A stretch of 64,000 bases of DNA from Acetobacter syzygii (GCF_000964225.1 NZ_BAMZ01000019.1:52532-116531); one strand, 5' to 3'. Counted from the first letter of the stretch, positions 47,397-57,193 are shown. Translations and numbers: made by a program. Notes: generated by a model not told the origin, from the sequence alone.

Positions 47397-47891
47397 CTAA
47401 CGCTGGGCACGCCCGTAAAGGGCTGTCAGGCTTGCGGCACCCAACTGGTGATGATGCACCATAAACCCAACCAAAGCCGGACTGACATCGGGTGTTACAT
47501 CCAGCTTGGGCACATCCAGCGCATACACTGTAAACACATAGCGATGTACCCGCCCTGCCGGTGGCGCAGCACCACCGTAGCCGGGCGTGCCAAAGTCAGT
47601 CCTGACCTGTATGGCATCCGCTGGCAAACCGGCTCTGCCTGAACCGGCACCTTCGGGCAGAGAAGTTGTGGTTGGGGGAATATTCGCCACAACCCAGTGC
47701 CACCAGCCAGAACCGGTTGGAGCATCGGGGTCATAGACTGTCACCACAAAACTTCTGGTCCCCTGTGGGGCACCCTGCCACTGGAGCGCGGGAGAAAGAT
47801 TCTGCCCGTTTTCGCCCATACCATTGTAAACCTGAGCCTGTGGCAGAACATCTCCATTGGCAAAAGCCGGGCTTGTCAGAACAAATGCCAT
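47397..47891 (-). CDS. YbhB/YbcL-type PEBP (Raf kinase inhibitor-like) protein
   Basis: 164 residues. PEBP pattern: SPAFANGDVLP, NLSPALQWQGAP, VVTVYDPDAPTGSGWWHWVV, GYGGAAPPAGRVHRYVFTVYAL. The family binds phosphate-containing ligands; its role in bacteria is unknown. It is cytosolic (no signal). The 14 bases between its start and the next minus-strand stop suggest it follows the small gene upstream in an operon. Confidence 0.92.
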   Translation of the reverse strand: MAFVLTSPAFANGDVLPQAQVYNGMGENGQNLSPALQWQGAPQGTRSFVVTVYDPDAPTGSGWWHWVVANIPPTTTSLPEGAGSGRAGLPADAIQVRTDFGTPGYGGAAPPAGRVHRYVFTVYALDVPKLDVTPDVSPALVGFMVHHHQLGAASLTALYGRAQR

Positions 47892-47905
47892 GACTGCGCT
47901 CCCTT

Positions 47906-48118
47906 TTACCAGTTTTTGCTAATCAGCCAGAATTCTTCAGACGTCAGGGTCACACGCTCACCGGATTCGGATGCAGCGGTTGCCAGCGCTTCAATCCGTT
48001 CAATCATGACCACCTTGCGGACGTGTGTTTCAGATGTTTCCTCACTGGCTTTCAACACACCAAGCGAAACACCAGCAGCTTTGGCTACACGAGCCGCATC
48101 AAGCAAAGCATAGGACAT
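47906..48118 (-). CDS. Small helical protein upstream of the PEBP gene
   Basis: 70 residues. A helix-rich chain with VAKAAGVSLGVLKASEETSETHV and a second helix MIERIEALATAASESGE; it ends in Asn-Trp. AAGGAG is about ten bases before the ATG at 48118, which marks the start; the open frame continues upstream without support. Function unknown. Probably cotranscribed with the PEBP gene, which lies downstream on the minus strand. Confidence 0.65.
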   Translation of the reverse strand: MSYALLDAARVAKAAGVSLGVLKASEETSETHVRKVVMIERIEALATAASESGERVTLTSEEFWLISKNW

Positions 48119-48147
48119 ACCGGACCATCTCCTTAAATCAACCATGT

Positions 48148-48170
48148 GCCAGAGTAATGAGTGCTCTGGC
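48148..48170. promoter_or_regulatory. Inverted repeat between divergent genes
   Basis: GCCAGAG (48148-48154) and CTCTGGC (48164-48170) form a perfect 7-bp inverted repeat with a 9-base spacer in the 165-base gap between the small gene (minus) and queA (plus). It could be an operator; no T-run follows, so it is not a terminator. Confidence 0.35.
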
Positions 48171-48283
48171 GTTCCAGACCGAATCTGGGCTTGCATGGGC
48201 ATCTGTGCAAGCCCTGTGGTGTGGAGGCTGCTCTCCCTTTCCCTCTGGTCTTGCGTCCACCTATTGCGTAAACCCGGCACACC

Positions 48284-49345
48284 ATGAGCAACCGCACCGA
48301 AGATTTTGACTTCCACCTCCCCGACGCCCTGATTGCGCAGGAGCCTGCCCGCCCGCGTGAGTCCGCACGTCTGCTGGATGCAACAACCCCCACAGCATTG
48401 GTGGACCGCCATGTGCGTGACCTGCCAAACCTGCTGCGCAAAGGGGACCTGCTGGTTGCCAACAACACGGCGGTTATTCGTGCACAACTCCACGCCCTGC
48501 GTAACGAGGCCAAAATTGGCATTACGCTGGACCAGATTCGCCCCGATGGCACATGGCATGTGCTCGTGCGCAATGCCCGCCGCCTCAGGGTAGGGGATAC
48601 CCTCACTTTCCCCAATTCAGTCCAGACTGCACTGGTCACGGCTCTGGAACCCGGTGGAGGGGCATGTTTGCGCTTTTCCTGCGAGGGGGATGCGTTTGAC
48701 GCCTTTTTGCAGGCAGCGGGCGCATTGGCCCTACCCCCCTATATTCATCGCCCCGATGGCCCAACAGCGCAGGACACCAAGGACTACGCCACCATTTTTG
48801 AACGCCACAAAGGTGCGGTGGCCGCCCCCACCGCAGGCTTGCACTTTACCCCCGAACTCCTTGCTGCGGTGGATGCGACTGGCGCCGAACGTTGCGCCTT
48901 AACCTTGCATGTTGGTGCGGGCACGTTCCTGCCAGTGCGTGCGGATGACATTACACAACACCATATGCATTCCGAACACGGGGTTATCACCGCTCAGACC
49001 GCTGAGCGTATTAACGCCACACGGGCAGCTGGTGGGCGCATTATTGCCATTGGCACCACCACCCTGCGCCTGCTGGAAAGTGCTGCGGACGCATACGGCA
49101 TTATTCACCCTTTTGCGGGCGAGACCGCCATTTTTATCCGTCCGGGCTACCGGTTTAAAGCGGTGGATGTGCTTATGACCAACTTCCACCTCCCACGGTC
49201 CACACTGTTTATGCTGGTCTGCGCTTTTGCCGGGCAGGAACAGGCAAAGGCCGCCTATGCCCATGCCCTAAGCACCGGCTACCGCTTTTATTCCTATGGC
49301 GATGCCTGTCTGCTGCAATGCGCAAACAGCATTCATACCCCCTGA
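48284..49345 (+). CDS. queA: QueA, tRNA ribosyltransferase-isomerase
   Basis: 353 residues. Signatures: [49 protein letters not shown] [13 protein letters not shown], and the C-terminal [19 protein letters not shown]. QueA adds a ribosyl unit from S-adenosylmethionine to preQ1 in tRNA, making epoxyqueuosine. It is the first gene of the queA-tgt-queG cluster on one strand. Confidence 0.96.
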   Translation: MSNRTEDFDFHLPDALIAQEPARPRESARLLDATTPTALVDRHVRDLPNLLRKGDLLVANNTAVIRAQLHALRNEAKIGITLDQIRPDGTWHVLVRNARRLRVGDTLTFPNSVQTALVTALEPGGGACLRFSCEGDAFDAFLQAAGALALPPYIHRPDGPTAQDTKDYATIFERHKGAVAAPTAGLHFTPELLAAVDATGAERCALTLHVGAGTFLPVRADDITQHHMHSEHGVITAQTAERINATRAAGGRIIAIGTTTLRLLESAADAYGIIHPFAGETAIFIRPGYRFKAVDVLMTNFHLPRSTLFMLVCAFAGQEQAKAAYAHALSTGYRFYSYGDACLLQCANSIHTP

Positions 49346-49386
49346 TTTTTTGCCCTCCCCCCGGACCAGCCCACAAGGACCAACAG

Positions 49387-50547
49387 ATGAGCCGTTTCCA
49401 CTGGACCTGTGAAAGCACTGATGGCGCAGCCCGTGCAGGAATGCTGCACACTGCCCACGGCCCCGTGGCCACACCTACTTTTATGCCTGTCGGCACTGTG
49501 GGCACCGTCAAGGCCATGACCATGGATGCCGTGCGCTCCACCGGAGCTGGCATTGTACTGGGGAATACCTACCACCTTATGCTGCGCCCCGGTGCTGCAC
49601 GGGTAAAAGCCCTGGGCGGCCTGCACCGCTTTATGGACTGGTCTGGCCCTATACTGACCGATTCAGGGGGGTTTCAGGTCATGTCGCTGGGGGCCTTGCG
49701 GCGGCTGGATCAGGATGGTGTCACCTTTCGTTCCCACATTGACGGTTCGGAACACAGGCTAACGCCCGAAAGTTCGACAGCCATCCAGCATGATCTGGAT
49801 GCTACCATCACCATGTGTTTTGACGAATGCCCGGCTTTACCAGCCCCACCCGAAGCCATTGCCGCCTCCATGCGCCTGTCCATGCGCTGGGCCGCCCGTT
49901 CGCGCGAGGCTTATGTACCCCGCGCGGGCTATGGCCAGTTTGGTATTGTGCAAGGCGGCACAGAAGCTGACCTACGCGCAGAAAGCGTGAAAGCACTGAC
50001 GGACATCGGGTTTGAGGGCTACGCCATTGGCGGGCTGGCTGTGGGCGAAGGGCAAGCACTGATGTTTGCAACGCTGGACACAACAACCCCCATTATGCCC
50101 CAGGACAAGCCCCGCTACCTGATGGGCGTTGGCACACCAGACGATCTGCTTGGCAGCGTACAACGTGGCGTGGACATGTTTGACTGCGTTATGCCCACAC
50201 GCGCAGGCCGCACCGCCCGCGCCTATACCGAACGGGGTACGCTCAACCTGCGCAACGCCCGCCATGCCACGGATGCACGGCCAATTTCCCCCCATTGTGA
50301 CTGTCTGGCCTGCACGCGCCACAGTCGCGCCTATCTGCACCACCTGTTCCGTGCGAACGAAATTCTGGGCCCCATGCTGCTCACATGGCATAATATTGCC
50401 TACTACCAGCGTTTAATGCGCCAGATCCGTCAGGCAATCATGGACAGGAACCTGAACGATACCGCCGCTGCAATGAGAGCCGAATGGGCTGCACAGGACT
50501 GGACGGAAGATGAAATGCCGCAACCCTTTATTCCTCCCGTTCCTTAA
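49387..50547 (+). CDS. tgt: Queuine/preQ1 tRNA-ribosyltransferase
   Basis: 386 residues. The substrate site [13 protein letters not shown] carries the catalytic Asp region; [28 protein letters not shown] holds the second; the zinc site is [16 protein letters not shown]. Tgt exchanges guanine at position 34 of four tRNAs for preQ1. AAGGA is seven bases before the ATG at 49387. It lies between queA and queG. Confidence 0.97.
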   Translation: MSRFHWTCESTDGAARAGMLHTAHGPVATPTFMPVGTVGTVKAMTMDAVRSTGAGIVLGNTYHLMLRPGAARVKALGGLHRFMDWSGPILTDSGGFQVMSLGALRRLDQDGVTFRSHIDGSEHRLTPESSTAIQHDLDATITMCFDECPALPAPPEAIAASMRLSMRWAARSREAYVPRAGYGQFGIVQGGTEADLRAESVKALTDIGFEGYAIGGLAVGEGQALMFATLDTTTPIMPQDKPRYLMGVGTPDDLLGSVQRGVDMFDCVMPTRAGRTARAYTERGTLNLRNARHATDARPISPHCDCLACTRHSRAYLHHLFRANEILGPMLLTWHNIAYYQRLMRQIRQAIMDRNLNDTAAAMRAEWAAQDWTEDEMPQPFIPPVP

Positions 50548-50592
50548 CAGCCCTTCATACCGCACCGCACAGCCCGGGCGCGCCACCCCGCC

Positions 50593-51693
50593 ATGACGAC
50601 AGACACTCCTCCCCCCCGGCACGCTGATCCTTCTCCTGCTGCCAGCCGCCTTGCCGCCCGCATCCGTGACAAGGCGCTGGAGCTTGGGTTTGATGCCATT
50701 GGCTTTTGCCCGGCAACACTCGGCCCGGAAGCACGCACGCGATTGCAGGATTTTCTGGCAAACGGATACCATGGGGAAATGAGCTGGCTGGCCGAGCGTA
50801 TGGAACAACGCAGCCAGCCCACAGCCCTATGGCCCGAAGCCCGTACAGTTATTGCCCTTGGCACATCCTACGCACCGGAAGGGAACGCACTGGCCACGCT
50901 GCAAAAGCCGGAATGTGGCAATATTTCCGTCTATGCCCGCCACCGGGACTACCACGACGTTATCAAGGGAATGCTCAAACATCTGGCGCAGTTTGTGGTG
51001 CGCGAAGGCAAGCAGGCGACCCCGACCAGCCCGGAAGTGAAAGTCTTTGTGGATACAGCCCCAGTGGCCGAAAAGCCTTTGGCTGCACAGGCCGGACTGG
51101 GCTGGCAGGGCAAGCATACCAACCTTGTCTCACGCAGGCATGGAAGCTGGCTGTTTTTGGGGGAGATTTACACAACACTCGCCCTGCCTGCCTCCCCTCC
51201 CTCCGGAGGGGGGTGCGGTAGTTGCAGCCGCTGCCTGACCGCCTGCCCCACACAGGCTTTTCCCGCCCCTTACCAGATGGATGCGCGGCGCTGCATTTCC
51301 TACCTGACCATTGAACATGCAGGCCCCATACCCACAGAGCTGCGCCCCTTAATAGGCACCCACATTTATGGATGTGATGATTGTCTGGCTGTTTGTCCGT
51401 GGAACAGATTTGCCAGAACGGCACGCCACATCAAACTCCAGCCCCGAGCAGACCTGATTGCCCCTGATCTGGCAACGCTAAGCCAACTTGATGATGCAGC
51501 GTTCAGAACCCTTTTTTCCGGCTCACCCATCAAGCGTATTGGCCGTAACCGCTTTATCCGTAATGTGTTGATAGCCATTGGCAATTCCAGAACTCCCTCC
51601 CTCCTCCCCCATGCCCGCGCCCTCTGCACGGACCCGGACGCGATTGTAAGGGATGCAGCCCACTGGTCTGTGGCACAGCTTGAAAGCATATGA
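50593..51693 (+). CDS. queG: QueG, epoxyqueuosine reductase
   Basis: 366 residues. Two [4Fe-4S] sets are visible: CGSCSRCLTACP and CDDCLAVCP; YAPEGNAL and VDTAPVAEK belong to the cobalamin-binding N-terminal part. The enzyme reduces epoxyqueuosine to queuosine using cobalamin. Third gene of the queuosine cluster; a small RHH gene overlaps its stop. Confidence 0.96.
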   Translation: MTTDTPPPRHADPSPAASRLAARIRDKALELGFDAIGFCPATLGPEARTRLQDFLANGYHGEMSWLAERMEQRSQPTALWPEARTVIALGTSYAPEGNALATLQKPECGNISVYARHRDYHDVIKGMLKHLAQFVVREGKQATPTSPEVKVFVDTAPVAEKPLAAQAGLGWQGKHTNLVSRRHGSWLFLGEIYTTLALPASPPSGGGCGSCSRCLTACPTQAFPAPYQMDARRCISYLTIEHAGPIPTELRPLIGTHIYGCDDCLAVCPWNRFARTARHIKLQPRADLIAPDLATLSQLDDAAFRTLFSGSPIKRIGRNRFIRNVLIAIGNSRTPSLLPHARALCTDPDAIVRDAAHWSVAQLESI

Positions 51694-51944
51694 GCATGAG
51701 CCGACATTTACGAAAAAGAAGTCTGATACTGGCCGGGCACGATACCAGTGTTGCTCTGGAACCAGCCTTCTGGTCCGTGCTTGAGCGCATTCTGACCCAC
51801 CAGAACACCACGTTGGCGCAACTGGTCACTCAGGTTGATGCCACGCGAGCACCAGACCAGTCCTTGGCATCCGCCTTACGGGTGTACGCACTGGAATGGC
51901 TCCAGGAACGTGATATGTCGGATCAACAAAAAACACATTCCTGA
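51690..51944 (+). CDS. Ribbon-helix-helix domain protein (RHH_4-like)
   Basis: 84 residues. The N-terminal part (RKRSLILAGHDTSVALEPAFW) matches the RHH_4 pattern, in which a KRS strand is followed by a GH.TS turn and a conserved E.afW, then a second helix. It is probably a DNA-binding or adaptor protein. Its ATG overlaps the queG stop (ATGA); a second Met at 51696 is equally possible. No target is known; coupling to queG suggests coexpression. Confidence 0.8.
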   Translation: MSMSRHLRKRSLILAGHDTSVALEPAFWSVLERILTHQNTTLAQLVTQVDATRAPDQSLASALRVYALEWLQERDMSDQQKTHS

Positions 51945-51979
51945 ATAAGAGGTTTTTAACAGGTCTGTGCATTACGCTT

Positions 51980-52852
51980 TTAATCAGCCAGAAAACCATC
52001 GACCGTAGTAACGCACTGACCACCAATTTCCACGCCGCCATCTGCACCAACATGCACATGCACGCGCCCGGTACGGCCTACACACTGGCCCTGTGTGGCC
52101 GTATAATCCTCCACACCAGACGGTAAAAGACCATGAACATGGCGAAACACCGCCACACTACCGTTACCACTCCCACACACAGGGTCTTCATTAACACCTT
52201 GTGAGGCCGCAAAAGAGCGGACTTCTATATCCGTCCCACAATCATCCTTGAGGGCAAAAACACTGATACCCGTTACCCCAAGCCGTTGCTCAAACACCTG
52301 CGACCGCCCAAAGTCGGGTTGCAGGGCCAGCAACTGGTCCACGCTGGCAACACGGGCCACAATCCATACCGGGCCTACATTCACCATCATCGGGGGAGCG
52401 ATGTCGTCCACGGCCACGCCAAGAATAGCCTCCAGCTCCGTTCTGTCCGCCTGCTCCAGAACAGCCTGCCTGGCGGGGGGCAAAGCAAACGAGAGTTGAC
52501 GGTCCGCAGCGCTGCCACCCACCTTCAGCCCCACCAGACCTACCGCGCATTCCTGCACCAGTTGCCCATTGCGTGGTGTGGCGCGCCCTGCCTCCAGAAC
52601 GGCATGAGCACTCCCTAGCGTTGGATGCCCCGCAAACGGCAATTCGCTCCGGGGTGTAAAAATGCGCAATCGGTAATCTGCCTCCTCACTTTGAGGCGGC
52701 AGCACAAATGTTGTCTCAGACAGGTTGGTCCAGTTGGCTATTGCCTGCATAGCCTGTGTTGTCAGCCCCTGCGCATCCAGCACAACGGCAACCGGGTTGC
52801 CCGTAAACGGCATTTTTGTAAAAACATCCACAACCTTGTAGCCACGTTTCAT
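51980..52852 (-). CDS. PhzF family isomerase-like protein
   Basis: 290 residues. PhzF/DAP-epimerase fold with VVDVFTKMPFTGNPVAVVLDA, then IANWTNLSETTFVLP (active-site Glu in SETTF), FAGHPTLGSAH and a second-half EDPVCGSGNGSVA. These enzymes isomerise dihydro compounds; the bacterial role outside phenazine synthesis is mostly unknown. ATG 52852 is preferred (M-K-R-G-Y), since the frame to 52915 has no family match. Confidence 0.88.
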   Translation of the reverse strand: MKRGYKVVDVFTKMPFTGNPVAVVLDAQGLTTQAMQAIANWTNLSETTFVLPPQSEEADYRLRIFTPRSELPFAGHPTLGSAHAVLEAGRATPRNGQLVQECAVGLVGLKVGGSAADRQLSFALPPARQAVLEQADRTELEAILGVAVDDIAPPMMVNVGPVWIVARVASVDQLLALQPDFGRSQVFEQRLGVTGISVFALKDDCGTDIEVRSFAASQGVNEDPVCGSGNGSVAVFRHVHGLLPSGVEDYTATQGQCVGRTGRVHVHVGADGGVEIGGQCVTTVDGFLAD

Positions 52853-52979
52853 AAGATTTCTCGCATAAACGGTTAAAAGCAGGGGAATGCGGGCGGGGCT
52901 TCTGCACCCAACCACCAGATGGACCTGATCGCAATATTTTTAGCCTGCTGCGCCCCAAGCCAGAACAAAAGTCTGAGGA

Positions 52980-53906
52980 TCAGGGCTTTGAAGATCTGAT
53001 GGCAGACAGTAGACCAAGCATAAAACGGTTAAGGGGCACATCAAGCGCATGGCGCTCCGCTGCCCTGACAATCGCCCCGGTTATTGCATCATACTCCAAT
53101 GTACGCCCCGCCAGACGGTCCTGAAGCATGGAGGTCATGCTCTCCGGCGGTATGGTTTGCAGCCATGCAAGAGCCTGCTCTACATGTCGCTCCGTAAGGG
53201 CCGCCCCTTCGGCCTGCCCGACCTGCACCACTTCGGTCATAATCTGACGGGCATTTGCCAGCATGGCTGGTGCACGCATAACACCCGTAGGCTGCCCACT
53301 TAAGGCCGTCAGGGGGTTGGCGGCACTGTTGGTGAGCAACTTGCTCCAGACCACGGTGGTCATATCCGCTGCCGTTACGACCCGCAGACCACCCTTTTGC
53401 AAGGCCACAACACTTTTGTGCACAACGGTGCTCGCGGGCAGGCACAAATCGACCTCTCCGATTCGCCGGAGAACACTCCGCCCCGGAGCCAGACGTGCTG
53501 CATTAAAATAAACAACCGTAGGCATCCCTGCCGCCATGGGCGCATAGGTTGCCAGACGCTCGCAATGCTCAAGTCCGTTCTGGGCAAGCAGAACAGGCAT
53601 ATCCCGCCGGTTCAGCGCCCGTAACCAGTCAGCAACAGCCGCAGTCTGGTGCGCCTTGACCGCGACAACCGCCACCGTACACGCGCCAAGCTCCGCCGGA
53701 GCACGAACATGCCGGACCGGATAGCTTTGCGTGCGCTCCCCCTCCTCCACTGCAATCTGCTCAAACGGTGCGCGAGCACCACACACACACACATCCCACC
53801 CGGCACGGGCAAAAGCTGCAACAATAACCAGCCCAACAGCCCCCGCCCCTACCAGAGCGACAGTGGGTTTGGTGGGAAGGTGGCGTGGAGTAATAGGGAC
53901 GTTCAT
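52980..53906 (-). CDS. Ketopantoate reductase-like protein (PanE/ApbA family)
   Basis: 308 residues. A Rossmann fold GAGAVGLV is near the N-terminus, followed by VAVKAHQT (Lys region), LLAQNGLEH and WSKLLTNSAANPLTALSGQP (the 6-phosphogluconate dehydrogenase-like C-terminal domain). It may make pantoate or reduce another keto acid. ATG 53906 has AAGG just upstream; the overlapping GTG at 53912 is less likely. It may form a unit with the PhzF gene 127 bases downstream. Confidence 0.88.
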   Translation of the reverse strand: MNVPITPRHLPTKPTVALVGAGAVGLVIVAAFARAGWDVCVCGARAPFEQIAVEEGERTQSYPVRHVRAPAELGACTVAVVAVKAHQTAAVADWLRALNRRDMPVLLAQNGLEHCERLATYAPMAAGMPTVVYFNAARLAPGRSVLRRIGEVDLCLPASTVVHKSVVALQKGGLRVVTAADMTTVVWSKLLTNSAANPLTALSGQPTGVMRAPAMLANARQIMTEVVQVGQAEGAALTERHVEQALAWLQTIPPESMTSMLQDRLAGRTLEYDAITGAIVRAAERHALDVPLNRFMLGLLSAIRSSKP

Positions 53907-54019
53907 ACTCACCTTTTATCCCGATTTTTTCTGCAAACACGACCTGAACACATTGCTGCCCATCCTTTGTGATCTTTCCTCAGGCTAGGGTTCCACTCCA
54001 GAACATGGTAAAAGAGCTT

Positions 54020-54841
54020 ATGGCGATATGGGGCAAAATTTTTGGTGGCGTAACCGGCTTTGCCGTTGGCGGACCAATTGGTGCAGCATTGGGCACGGCT
54101 TTAGGCCATGCAGCGGATAGCGGCACCCTGCTGCATCCACCGGCCATGGGCTGGGGCGACCGATGGACAACCCGCCCGGACCCTAACGGGGCCGCAGCTT
54201 TTGTTGCTGCCAAACTGGCGGCAACACTGGGCAAAAAAGAGCAGCTCTACGGCCTGACATGCGTTATTCTATGCGCCAAACTGGCCAAATGCGATGCACC
54301 TGTTAACAGGCGGGAAATCAACGCCTTTAAAACACGCTTCCGCGTTCCTGATGAAAACATGCGCGACATTGGCCGCCTGTTTGACATGGCGCGCCAACGG
54401 ACAGACGACTACGAGGCATTTGCCCGGGAACTGGGGCAGGCTTACGCCAAAGATAAACCACCACTTGAAGACCTGATGGGTATTCTGTTCGCCATTGCCC
54501 GTGCCGATCTGGCTGATGGCGAACCACTCGCCCCGGAGGAACTGCGCTTTCTCAAACGCGTTCATGCCCAGTTCGGTCTGGGCCGCGGCGCATGGGAACG
54601 GGCCGAACAGGGCCGGGCGCGAGCCGCAATGGGGGAAGAGGATGCCTATACCATTATGGGTGTCAGCGCCTCCCTCCCCAACGAGGAACTGCGCGCACAC
54701 TGGAAAAAACTCGTCAGGCAATACCATCCGGATGTCATGGCCGCCCGCAACGCCAGTGCCGAGGAAATCCAGATTGCATCGGTCCGTATATCCAAAATCA
54801 ACGCTGCATGGGACATTATCAAGCGTGAGCGGGGACTGTAG
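54020..54841 (+). CDS. TerB and J-domain protein (DjlA-like)
   Basis: 273 residues. The N-terminus MAIWGKIFGGVTGFAVGG has a glycine-zipper-like segment (GGPIGAALGTALG). The middle (residues 75-190) has the TerB/DjlA helical pattern (LYGLTCVILCAKLAKCD, then FAIARADLADG). The C-terminal J domain has the HPD motif in RQYHPDVM and a final helix INAAWDII. A chaperone role with DnaK is inferred; unlike E. coli DjlA no distinct transmembrane anchor is evident beyond the zipper. ATG 54005 is an alternative start. Confidence 0.85.
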   Translation: MAIWGKIFGGVTGFAVGGPIGAALGTALGHAADSGTLLHPPAMGWGDRWTTRPDPNGAAAFVAAKLAATLGKKEQLYGLTCVILCAKLAKCDAPVNRREINAFKTRFRVPDENMRDIGRLFDMARQRTDDYEAFARELGQAYAKDKPPLEDLMGILFAIARADLADGEPLAPEELRFLKRVHAQFGLGRGAWERAEQGRARAAMGEEDAYTIMGVSASLPNEELRAHWKKLVRQYHPDVMAARNASAEEIQIASVRISKINAAWDIIKRERGL

Positions 54842-55082
54842 CGCCGGAGTCCCCACCATCCATCACATCCTGAGCAGGATGTGCGACTTTCTGGCAACAG
54901 CGGTTGCAAAAATCCGCCCATCACGGCAAAAAGGCAACATGCAAAGGGCTATTTTTGTCCCCTGCCCTCTACGCAGAGAAGCCCTGCCATTGCACCCTGC
55001 GTTTCTCATGGTAGAGAAGGCAGCAATAACAGGTTTGTTCAGCAGACCATGCGGACGTCACAAGGCAAAGGTAAAGGTGGCA

Positions 55083-55931
55083 ATGATTTCAGGACGGAAC
55101 GGCTCACGGCTCCGCCCTCGCGCTCAGGATCAGCATGATCAGACGCGGGAAGGTTCCTCGGCATATCGCCGTTTCCGTCTGGGAACACTCTGCCTTGGCT
55201 TGGTCATGGTTGGCACCACGGGATGCAGTTCCATTAAAGCCCCTGTTCCCAAAGACCCTGATGCACTGGCTGAATACAAGGCCGCCAACGACCCATACGA
55301 ACCGTTGAACCGCAAGGTCTTCAACATGACCATGAAGTTCGATAAATGGGCCTTGCGGCCAGTTGCCAAAGCGTATGTGTGGGCCGTCCCGCGCCCCGTA
55401 CGCAATTCGCTGGGCAACATGATCACCACCATGAACGAACCCTCCGTCTTCTTTAACGACGTGGGCGCAGGCAAGCCACGCCGGGCGGGGGACTCGTTCG
55501 TGCGCTGGTGCATTAACATGACCGTAGGCATTGGTGGGTTGATTGATGTCGCCAAAATGGCAGGCTACCCCCACCACGATAACGATGCCGGCCTGACCAT
55601 GGCCAACTGGGGCATTTCCTCCGGTCCTTACCTGTTCCTGCCTATGGGCCCATCATCCTTCCGCGATGGTATTGGCTACGGCATTGACCAGGGCTTGTCC
55701 CCCTGGGATTATGTCCCTCGTGGTTATGGGCTGGTCAGCTTTAACTGGGCCTATAACATGATGGGTGTCGTGCATGGACGCTCCGAGCATCTGGAAGATC
55801 TGGACGCTTTGCAGCGTGATGCGCTGGACCCATACGCCACCATCCGTAGCGCATACCAGCAGCAGCGCAAGGCTCAGGCCGAGGCCATTAAAAATGACCA
55901 TCGCGCCACCGTGCCGGACTGGTATCAATAA
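55083..55931 (+). CDS. mlaA: MlaA (VacJ) outer-membrane lipoprotein
   Basis: 282 residues. A lipoprotein signal with lipobox TTGC (about residue 48) comes after a basic N-terminal extension. The MlaA signature is YEPLNRKVFNMT, then FFNDV, WCINMTVGIGGLIDVAKMAG and GPYLFLPMGPSSFRDG. MlaA removes phospholipid from the outer leaflet and hands it to MlaC. AAGG lies five bases before the ATG at 55083; the open frame to 54495 overlaps the previous gene. The 240 bases before it hold no supported gene. mlaC follows after 25 bases. Confidence 0.92.
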   Translation: MISGRNGSRLRPRAQDQHDQTREGSSAYRRFRLGTLCLGLVMVGTTGCSSIKAPVPKDPDALAEYKAANDPYEPLNRKVFNMTMKFDKWALRPVAKAYVWAVPRPVRNSLGNMITTMNEPSVFFNDVGAGKPRRAGDSFVRWCINMTVGIGGLIDVAKMAGYPHHDNDAGLTMANWGISSGPYLFLPMGPSSFRDGIGYGIDQGLSPWDYVPRGYGLVSFNWAYNMMGVVHGRSEHLEDLDALQRDALDPYATIRSAYQQQRKAQAEAIKNDHRATVPDWYQ

Positions 55932-55956
55932 CTAACAACAAGAAGGTAGCGCAGAC

Positions 55957-56580
55957 ATGAAACTTCTTTCTGGTCGCCGTATTGTTCTTGCCACTCTGGC
56001 CCTGACATGCGCCAGCGGACTGTTTGCCCTGCCTGCCCGTGCAGCGGATAACGCCAAGCAGTTCATTCAAAGTTTTGGCAACCAGCTTGTCGCCGTTGTG
56101 AACAGCCCTGTTCCACTGGCCGAAAAGAAGACCAAAGTCCTACCTTTGGTGCAGAAAAACGTGGATATTGACGGAATCGGTCGCTACTGCCTTGGCCGCT
56201 ACTGGAAAATTGCCACAGCTGAACAGAAGCAGCATTACCTGACCCTTTTCCATCAGGTTCTGGTTAACGCCATTACCGACAAGCTGGGTGAGTACCGTGG
56301 TGTCAGCTTTACGATTGGGGATGTCAGCAAGGTTGGGAGTGAAGATTCGGTCAGCGCCACCCTCGTGCGCCCACAACAGCCCCCCGCAGCCATGCAGTGG
56401 ATTGTAAGCTATGATAGCGGGAAACCTCAGGTTGTGGACGTCATTGGCGAAGGAGCGAGCCTGCGCCTGACCCAGCGCAACGACTATTCCTCCTTTATCG
56501 CACGCAATGGTGGCAATGTGGATACGCTGCTGTCCGCCCTGCAAAAGCAGCTGGACCGCCACGCACAGCCTGCCGACTAA
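55957..56580 (+). CDS. mlaC: MlaC periplasmic phospholipid carrier
   Basis: 207 residues. A signal peptide ends near ARA|AD. The MlaC/Ttg2D pattern is FIQSFGNQLVAVVNS, DIDGIGRYCLGRYWK, EYRGVSFTIGDV and WIVSYDSGKPQVVDVIGEGASL. It carries phospholipid between MlaA and the MlaD complex. It follows mlaA directly and is ended by a strong terminator. Confidence 0.93.
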   Translation: MKLLSGRRIVLATLALTCASGLFALPARAADNAKQFIQSFGNQLVAVVNSPVPLAEKKTKVLPLVQKNVDIDGIGRYCLGRYWKIATAEQKQHYLTLFHQVLVNAITDKLGEYRGVSFTIGDVSKVGSEDSVSATLVRPQQPPAAMQWIVSYDSGKPQVVDVIGEGASLRLTQRNDYSSFIARNGGNVDTLLSALQKQLDRHAQPAD

Positions 56581-56610
56581 ACGGTCGTACAATCCGTATA
56601 CAAAACCAGA

Positions 56611-56637
56611 AAAGGCACCCTCAGGGGTGCCTTTTTT
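56611..56637 (+). terminator. Terminator after mlaC
   Basis: A stem AAAGGCACCC / GGGTGCCTTT (56611-56620 and 56625-56634) with loop TCAG runs into a continuous T-tract. The tract overlaps the reverse stop codon of the GNAT gene, which converges here. Confidence 0.88.
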
Positions 56638-57133
56638 ATGTGCGCTTACTCTCGTAAACCATCATGGTTTGCCCATTTCTGGAAAATGTCTCACACACGT
56701 GCATCCCAATACCGCCCAGAATAGTACGGGACGCCACATTACTTTCCGCAGCAACGGCAATAACGCGGTGTAAGCCAGCATCGTGTGCAAAGTTCAGGGC
56801 CGCATTGGCGGCCTCGCGCGCAATACCCCGCCCTCTTGCATGGGCGAACAAGGCAAAGCGTAGCCCAAACCCACGGCCATCTGGTCGGTCATGGATGCCG
56901 GTCATACCAACAAACTGGCCATTTTCATGAATGGTAAAAATACCAACGCGATGACAGGCCCAAAAGGCAATGTCATCCGCCATTTCGCACTCAGCCTGCT
57001 GGCGGGTGCAAACACCACCCAGCATTTGGCCAAAAGCCCCACCATCGGCCTTTAGACGGGCCATATCATCCATATCCCGCCATGTAACGGGTTTAAGGAG
57101 CAGGCGTGGTGTGCGGACCGAGCGTAAATCCAC
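56636..57133 (-). CDS. GNAT N-acetyltransferase (RimJ/RimL-like)
   Basis: 165 residues. RimJ-type opening TPRLLLKPVTWRDMDDM, then FVGMTGIHDRP, a Q/RxxGxA-like loop ARGRGIAREAANAALNFA, and MHVCETF near the end. It probably acetylates a protein N-terminus or small amine. The start is taken as GTG 57133, because GGGGG is nine bases upstream and the longer frame (57181) crosses the ettA terminator hairpin. Confidence 0.82.
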   Translation of the reverse strand: MDLRSVRTPRLLLKPVTWRDMDDMARLKADGGAFGQMLGGVCTRQQAECEMADDIAFWACHRVGIFTIHENGQFVGMTGIHDRPDGRGFGLRFALFAHARGRGIAREAANAALNFAHDAGLHRVIAVAAESNVASRTILGGIGMHVCETFSRNGQTMMVYESKRT

Positions 57134-57152
57134 AGCGCTCAGCCCCCGTAAC

Positions 57153-57179
57153 AAAAGGAGGCCCCATGGCGGAGCCTCC
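57153..57179 (-). terminator. Terminator of ettA
   Basis: On the minus strand GGAGGC (57174-57179) pairs with GCCTCC (57157-57162) over an 11-base loop and is followed by TTTT (57153-57156). It lies 15 bases past the ettA stop, so it probably terminates ettA. Confidence 0.65.
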
Positions 57180-57193
57180 ATACATGCACCCTT

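Noticed and set aside
54495..55082. N-terminal extension of the MlaA frame
   Set aside because: It overlaps the J-domain gene; the ribosome-binding site and lipoprotein signal support 55083.
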